From contig CALBCM010000037.1 in the NCBI GenBank assembly GCA_937927235.1, forward strand, positions 123,738-187,737: 64,000 nt of DNA, read 5' to 3'. The position numbers and the translations under genes are program-made. Origin of the DNA: an uncultured Johnsonella sp. (GTDB lineage Bacteria > Bacillota > Clostridia > Lachnospirales > Lachnospiraceae). Shown one piece after another: positions 59,175 through 64,000 of the stretch. Under the pieces are notes generated by a model. It did not search any database, had not been told where the DNA came from, and saw only the letters and a program-made list of their open reading frames with translations. Numbering within the stretch: position 1 is the stretch's first letter; each line of letters starts with the position of its first letter.

Positions 59175-60266
59175 ATGAAATATAAATTAAAAGATATAGC
59201 GAAGATAACTATGGGGCAATCCCCTGATTCATCAAGTTACAACAAAAATGGTAAGGGATTACCATTTTTTCAAGGAAATGCTGATTTTGGGGAATTATAT
59301 CCAAATGAGAGAGTTTGGTGTAATGACCCAAAGAAAATTGCTGAACCTGGAGATATTTTAATATCAGTAAGAGTTCCTATAGGAGCTCTTAATTATGCAA
59401 AGAAGACATGTTGCATAGGGCGAGGATTAGAGGCAATTACCATAGATGATGAAGCGGAAAGAAATTATGTATTCCATCTGCTGAAAGCGAGAAAAAATGA
59501 TTTAAATAATAAAGGCAGTGGGAGCACTTTCAAATCCATTGGAAAGAATGTACTTGAAGAAGTTCCGGTGCCACAGTTATTGCGAAATGAGCAACAGAAA
59601 TTCATGGATATAATGGATTTATTGGAATCAGTTATAAGAAAAAGAAAGTTTCAGATAGATTCATTAGATAATATTATAAGAGCCCGATTTGTCGAGATGT
59701 TTGGTGAAGGAATGAAAGATGATGATAGATTTCCATTACTGCCTATTGCTGAGATTGGCAAAGTAATTTCTGGTGCAACACCTAAAACTGAAATTAATGA
59801 GTATTGGGGTGGAGAAAACCTATGGATAACTCCTGCTGAATTATCTGGTAAATCATTTATCATATATGATTCAGCAAGAAAAATAACTAAAGAGGGTGTT
59901 AGAAGTTGTGCGCTGAACCTATTGCCAACAGGTACAGTGATTCTTTCAAGTAGAGCACCTATTGGTAAAGTAGCCATTGCAGGGGTTCCAATGTATTGTA
60001 ATCAGGGATTTAAAAATATTATTCCAAATGAAAGGATTAATTCAATATATTTATATGAACTTCTTGGAATGGAAACAGATTACTTAAATTCGCTTGGTAG
60101 AGGTGCTACATTTAAAGAAATTTCTAAACAAATAGTTGAGAATATTAAAATTAAAGTACCACCTATAGAGTTGCAAGAAAAATTTGCTGACTTTGTTAGA
60201 AAAATAGACAAATCAAAATTTGCACTTTACTCAAAACCTATACCGCACAGCTGCAATATTATATAA
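59175..60266 (+). CDS. hsdS: Type I restriction-modification specificity subunit
   Basis: A 363-residue DNA-recognition subunit with two target-recognition domains. TRD1 is about residues 1-150 (KLKDIAKITMGQSPDSSSYN), then a spacer helix SLDNIIRARFVEMFG, TRD2 about 185-345 (PIAEIGKVISGATPKT, LWITPAEL), and the start of a second helix QEKFADFVRKIDKSKFA. The tail then reads YSKPIPHSCNII and stops, so most of the last conserved helix is missing. The gene is AT-richer than hsdM, as usual for TRDs. The frame is otherwise intact. Confidence 0.9.
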   Translation: MKYKLKDIAKITMGQSPDSSSYNKNGKGLPFFQGNADFGELYPNERVWCNDPKKIAEPGDILISVRVPIGALNYAKKTCCIGRGLEAITIDDEAERNYVFHLLKARKNDLNNKGSGSTFKSIGKNVLEEVPVPQLLRNEQQKFMDIMDLLESVIRKRKFQIDSLDNIIRARFVEMFGEGMKDDDRFPLLPIAEIGKVISGATPKTEINEYWGGENLWITPAELSGKSFIIYDSARKITKEGVRSCALNLLPTGTVILSSRAPIGKVAIAGVPMYCNQGFKNIIPNERINSIYLYELLGMETDYLNSLGRGATFKEISKQIVENIKIKVPPIELQEKFADFVRKIDKSKFALYSKPIPHSCNII

Positions 60267-60281
60267 ACAGGAGTAGATTTT

Positions 60282-61434
60282 ATGTCAAACTTTGAATTTT
60301 TAAAGAATATAAATGAATATGCATTATTCGCTTCAGCAGCCATTGAAGCCGAGCGGATATACTCATCTGCTCCTGCAATGTGTGCGGTGGGATGCAGAAA
60401 GGCACTGGAGCTGGCGGTGAAATGGGTATATTCAGCGGACAATACTATGCAGCTGCCCTATAAAGATAATCTTCAATCACTGGTCCATGAACCAAGCTTT
60501 CGCTTTGCTGTAGATTATAATACCTGGGGGAAGTTGCCCTTTATTATTAAGCTTGGCAATTTGGCGGTTCATACGGAAAAGAGCATGCAGAAAAGTGATG
60601 CACTTGCAGCTTTAAGAGCTCTGTTTGAATTTGTTGGGTGGCTGGATTACTGTTATGGAAGCAGCTATGCAGAACGCAAATTTGATGAAAATCTGATTCC
60701 GACCGAGCAGATAACTGTAGATACGAAAAAGATTAAAGAGCAGGAGAGCCTGCTTGGTGAGAAGGAGGCGGAAATTGAAGTACTGCACAGGTAAATTGAG
60801 GAGATGGCTGAGCAGTACACTGCTGAAAAGGAGCAGCACAAGGAGGCACGCAGCTTCAAGTCTGAGGATATTTCGGAATTCAAGACTCGAAAAACTTATA
60901 TTGATGTAGATATGAAGCAGATGGGCTGGAAATTTACAGGTGCAGATGCAGATGTTCAGGAGGAATATCCGGTTGAAGGCATGGCGGGTATAGTCGGTAA
61001 GAGGGGCTATTGTGATTATGTTCTTTTTGGAAAAGATGGTAAGCCTTTGGCAGTGGTAGAAGCAAAGTGCAGCAGCAAAGACCCCAATATCGGTCGCAAG
61101 CAGGCGGTGCTTTATGCAGATTGTCTTGAACGCAAATTTGGTCACAGACCTATAATATTTACTACAAATGGATTTGATACTTATTTTTGGGATGATAAGA
61201 CTTCTCCACAGCGACCTGTCAGCGGAATCTTCAGTAAGGACGATTTGCAGAAACTAATAAACAGACGTTCAGAACGTATGGATTTGATGAAGGTTCCGAT
61301 TGATGATAAAATTACAGATCGTTATTATCAAAAGGAAGCTATTCGTGCAGTATGTGAGTAGGTGAAGCAAGGCTTTCGCAAGCATTTGCTGGTGATGGCT
61401 ACGGGTGCTAATGATATAATGATGACAGTACAAT
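60282..61434 (+). pseudogene. hsdR: Type I restriction subunit hsdR, decayed 5' remnant
   Basis: One frame carries the DUF4145 N-terminal domain (MCAVGCRKALELAVKWVYSA) and the HsdR nuclease domain (YVLFGKDGKPLAVVEAKCSS). It is broken by a TAA at 60792, replacing the expected glutamine before IEEMAEQYTAEKE, and a TAG at 61359 after AIRAVCE. The frame continues through GFRKHLLVMATG, exactly where Walker A should read TGTGKT, and there homology stops and unrelated sequence begins. No helicase motor remains in the window. Cleavage is therefore lost unless another HsdR exists elsewhere. Confidence 0.92.
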
Positions 61435-61484
61435 AAATCCAAGCAAAATCAAGGGTTAAAGGCTTCCACAAAACTTTTAAACTT

Positions 61485-61514
61485 TGATGATGGATAAACT
61501 GTCATCATTTTTTT
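61485..61514 (+). terminator. Terminator at the end of the restriction locus
   Basis: TGATGA (61485-61490) pairs with TCATCA (61502-61507) around an 11-base loop with partial extra pairs, followed by seven T. It comes just before the ParA gene leader. Confidence 0.75.
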
Positions 61515-61579
61515 ATACCGAAATATATCTAAAAGTATAGTATAAATAAAATCTCTGTATGGAGAAGAAGGAGGTACTT

Positions 61580-62356
61580 ATGGCAGAAGTTATTACTATA
61601 GCCAATCGAAAAGGAGGGGTTGGAAAAACGACTACCGCTTTAAATCTTGCCTACTCATTGAAAGAACTCGGTAAAAAAGTATTAGTCATAGACCTTGATC
61701 CACAAGCCAATCTTACAAGGTGCTTTGATGTAGAAAATCCGGAAAATATAAAAACCATAGGTCATTTATTAATGGCTGAACTGGAGGAAGAAGAAAATTA
61801 TTCGGTAAAGGATTATGTCATATCTTATGATGAAATAGACCTTATACCATCAAGCATTTACCTGTCAGCTACAGAAACACAAATGAGGTCGGAAACAGGT
61901 AGTGAAAGAATATTATCAGAAATTATTGAACCGGTAAGAGAGCATTATGACTATATCCTTATAGACACTTCACCGGCACTTAATATTTTAACTATAAATG
62001 CTCTTTGTGCTTCAGACAGTGTTCTTATAACAGCAGATACTCAAATGTTTGCAGTTGTTGGAATAAATGAACTTTTAAAAACAGTTCAAAAAATAAAAAA
62101 GAGAGTTAATTCCGGGCTTAAAGTAAAGGGAATTCTGCTGACTATGTGTGATAACAGAACCAATCTGTATAAAACGCTTACAGAGCAGGTAGAAGAAATG
62201 TTTCAAGGAAGAATAAAGGTCTTTCAAACTAAAATTCCTAAAACAGTTAAGGTTGGTGAAGCCATATACAGCGGTCAAAGTATAAAGAAGTATGCAAAAG
62301 GCAGCAGTGTAGATGTGGCGTATGATAACCTTGCAAAGGAGATTTGCTATGAGTAA
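61580..62356 (+). CDS. ParA-family partition ATPase
   Basis: A 258-residue Walker-type ATPase. The deviant Walker A is RKGGVGKTTTALNLAYSL, Walker A' DLDPQANLT, and Walker B YILIDTSPAL, as in Soj/ParA. AAGGAGG sets ATG 61580; an in-frame ATG at 61559 is less likely. It overlaps the ParB gene by 8 bases. Such pairs without a chromosomal rnpA/gidB setting are typical of plasmids and integrative conjugative elements in Clostridia, so this probably marks one end of a mobile element. Confidence 0.93.
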   Translation: MAEVITIANRKGGVGKTTTALNLAYSLKELGKKVLVIDLDPQANLTRCFDVENPENIKTIGHLLMAELEEEENYSVKDYVISYDEIDLIPSSIYLSATETQMRSETGSERILSEIIEPVREHYDYILIDTSPALNILTINALCASDSVLITADTQMFAVVGINELLKTVQKIKKRVNSGLKVKGILLTMCDNRTNLYKTLTEQVEEMFQGRIKVFQTKIPKTVKVGEAIYSGQSIKKYAKGSSVDVAYDNLAKEICYE

Positions 62357-63323
62357 GAAATTTATAAAAAGGGAAATAACAGACGCAGTAGATTTTTTAC
62401 TTAATGACATAGATATCGCAGAGCAGAAAGATATACAGAATATAGAAATCAACCTGCTTGAAAATTATCATGACCATCCGTTTAGTCTTTATACAGGAAA
62501 GCGATTAGATGATATGGTTGAAAGTATCAAAGAAAATGGAATACTAAATCCGATTATTGTTATGAAAAAAGAAGCCGGAGACTATGAAATACTTTCAGGA
62601 CATAACAGGGTAAATGCAGCAAAACTTGCCAATCTAAAAATAGTTCCTTGTATCATAAAAGAAAATCTGACTCAGGGGCAAGCCTATACCTATGTAATTG
62701 AAACCAACTTGATGCAGCGTTCCTTTTCTGACCTGTTACCGACAGAAAAAGCTGTTGTGTTGAAACTTAGATATGAAAAAATAACAAGTCAAGGAAAGAG
62801 AAATGACCTGCAAAAAGAACTGAACAGGCTTAACGACGGTATTGTTGTGAAAAAGAATAAAAGAGCTGAAGATAAGTTGGACAGCAGAAAAAACATAGGT
62901 AAGGAATACAATTTATCCGGGGCATCAATTGCAAGATATTTAAGATTAAATTATTTAACGGATAGTTGGAAACAAGCTGTAGATAATGATGAAATCGGAC
63001 TTATGATGGCAGTTGACATATCCTATCTTATTACAGAGCTGCAAGATTATTTATACAAGGAATGTAAAGAATGGGGGGTGTGTTTAAAGCCAAGTGATGC
63101 TAAAGCACTTCATCTGATGGATAGGAAGGAAGCTCTTAATAAGGAGATGGTCAATACATATTTACTGAACCTGGAAAACTCAAAGCCTAAGGAATATCAG
63201 AATATCAAGTTATCTCAAAGTGCTTATAAAAAGTTCTTTAGGGATGAAAGTAAGGAAGAGGTGGAGAAAATTGTAGAAAGGGCTTTAGCGATGTATTTTA
63301 GAGAAAATAAACAGGTTTTATAA
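62349..63323 (+). CDS. ParB/Spo0J-family partition protein
   Basis: A 324-residue DNA-binding partner of ParA. The CTPase/ParB_N region shows LDDMVESIKENGILNPIIVM and YEILSGHNRVNAAKLANL; the helix-turn-helix follows (KNIGKEYNLSGASIARYLRL). AAAGGAG suits ATG 62349, and the gene starts inside the end of parA. Accessory-element versions like this also regulate their own operon. A parS-like site was not identified. Confidence 0.92.
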   Translation: MSKKFIKREITDAVDFLLNDIDIAEQKDIQNIEINLLENYHDHPFSLYTGKRLDDMVESIKENGILNPIIVMKKEAGDYEILSGHNRVNAAKLANLKIVPCIIKENLTQGQAYTYVIETNLMQRSFSDLLPTEKAVVLKLRYEKITSQGKRNDLQKELNRLNDGIVVKKNKRAEDKLDSRKNIGKEYNLSGASIARYLRLNYLTDSWKQAVDNDEIGLMMAVDISYLITELQDYLYKECKEWGVCLKPSDAKALHLMDRKEALNKEMVNTYLLNLENSKPKEYQNIKLSQSAYKKFFRDESKEEVEKIVERALAMYFRENKQVL

Positions 63324-63397
63324 AATCATACATGGGAGTATAATAAGGACATAAGATGTTGTCTGGAAATAAATTATAAATATAAAGGGTTAAGTCA

Positions 63398-64000
63398 ATG
63401 GATGAAATAAAGCTATATGAAAATAAACAAATACGCTCCGTTTGGGATGAGGAAAAAGAAGAATGGTATTTTAGTGTGGTGGATGTCGTAGGAGTGCTTA
63501 CAGAGCAAGAAAGTGCAAGAGGCTCAAGCACTTATTGGGCGGTGTTAAAAAAGAGACTGAAAGAAGAGGGAAACGAACTGCTTACAATTTGTAAGCAGTT
63601 GAAAATGAAAGCGGCAGACGGAAAGATGCGTTTAACGGATGTAGCGGATATTCAAGGCATTTTCCGTATTATCCAGTCTATTCCATCACCTAAAGCAGAA
63701 CCGTTTAAGTTATGGCTTGCAGAGGTTGGAAAAGAGCGAATTGATGAAATCATTGATCCGGAACTTACAATAGACAGAGCCTTGGAGACCTACTTAAAGA
63801 AGGGGTATAAAAGTGAATGGATAAATCAAAGACTGCAAGCTATTCAAGTCAGAAAAGAACTTACAGATGCATGGGATGATGCAGGAATTCAAAAGGGAAT
63901 AGAGTATGCAATCCTTACAGATGAGATTACTAAAGCTTGGTCGGGGATGACAACAAGAAGATATAAAAATCTTAAGGGACTTAAAAAAGAAAACTTAAGA
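63398..64000 (+). CDS. BRO-N domain protein, partial at window end
   Basis: An open frame of 201 codons from ATG 63398 runs off the window. IRSVWDEEKEEWYFSVVDVV is the BRO-N (phage antirepressor-like) signature, followed by YWAVLKKRLKEEGNEL, LTDVADIQGIFRIIQSI and KLWLAEVGKERIDEIIDPEL. Such proteins are common on clostridial prophages and integrative elements and bind DNA or act as antirepressors. AAAGGG lies seven bases before the ATG. It is read as part of the element that begins with parA. Confidence 0.88.
   Translation, partial: MDEIKLYENKQIRSVWDEEKEEWYFSVVDVVGVLTEQESARGSSTYWAVLKKRLKEEGNELLTICKQLKMKAADGKMRLTDVADIQGIFRIIQSIPSPKAEPFKLWLAEVGKERIDEIIDPELTIDRALETYLKKGYKSEWINQRLQAIQVRKELTDAWDDAGIQKGIEYAILTDEITKAWSGMTTRRYKNLKGLKKENLR

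Overview
The window looks like chromosome from a low-GC Gram-positive anaerobe of the Clostridia, probably Lachnospiraceae. Supporting signs are strong AGGAGG-type ribosome sites, AT-rich codon use, a type III glutamine synthetase, Mini-RNase III beside cysS, an ECF transporter core beside truA, and OmpR-type two-component pairs. The family-level placement is inference; no rRNA lies in the window. Most genes read on the + strand.

Bases 1-24,500 hold the 3' end of murA, a polar amino-acid ABC importer, metK and two adjacent two-component systems of opposite gene order. The second overlaps an operon for a large membrane protein, an ABC exporter, a zinc-ribbon protein and a TPM-domain protein. 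Then come thrC, fba and glnN, followed on the minus strand by a flavodoxin gene and a CapA/DUF3160/beta-propeller-like surface cluster. From 24,700 to 34,700 there is a decayed ABC ATPase, a GH13 glycosidase, a divergent carbamate kinase, a CPBP protease, a GT2 glycosyltransferase, a PAP2 phosphatase, two tRNAs, a lipid kinase and the ispF-cysS-mrnC-rlmB housekeeping run. From 34,700 to 39,750 lies a metal (Mn/Zn/Fe-type) ABC importer. Its last permease is fused to a complete DtxR/MntR-like repressor, and a matching TTAGGC-AA-GCCTAA palindrome sits just downstream of the operon promoter. Bases 39,750-49,900 carry tRNA-Thr, tRNA-Arg, ecfA1-ecfA2-ecfT-truA, a lipoate cluster (two ligases, LipA, a free-standing lipoyl domain) and rplM-rpsI behind a likely L13 leader.

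From about 50,000 the content turns accessory: a possible small inverted-repeat element, a macrodomain-HTH protein, a truncated vWA gene fused tail to tail with a truncated ATPase gene, two WYL-domain genes, a roughly 490-base non-coding stretch rich in RNA structure, a DUF2828 (TROVE/vWA, Ro60-like) gene, a type I restriction-modification locus whose hsdR is dead, and the edge of what looks like an integrative element (ParA, ParB, BRO-N).

The best candidate for an undescribed system is WYL-WYL-structured RNA-DUF2828 at 53,073-57,219. Upstream of the Ro-like gene lie one RNA with its own possible promoter, a three-helix closed stem and a terminator (55,278-55,426), and a second, about 108-nt RNA closed by a perfect 8-bp terminal helix (55,585-55,692). 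This resembles the known bacterial Rsr/Y-RNA arrangement, but the RNAs and their pairing with this protein family are inferred here from sequence only.
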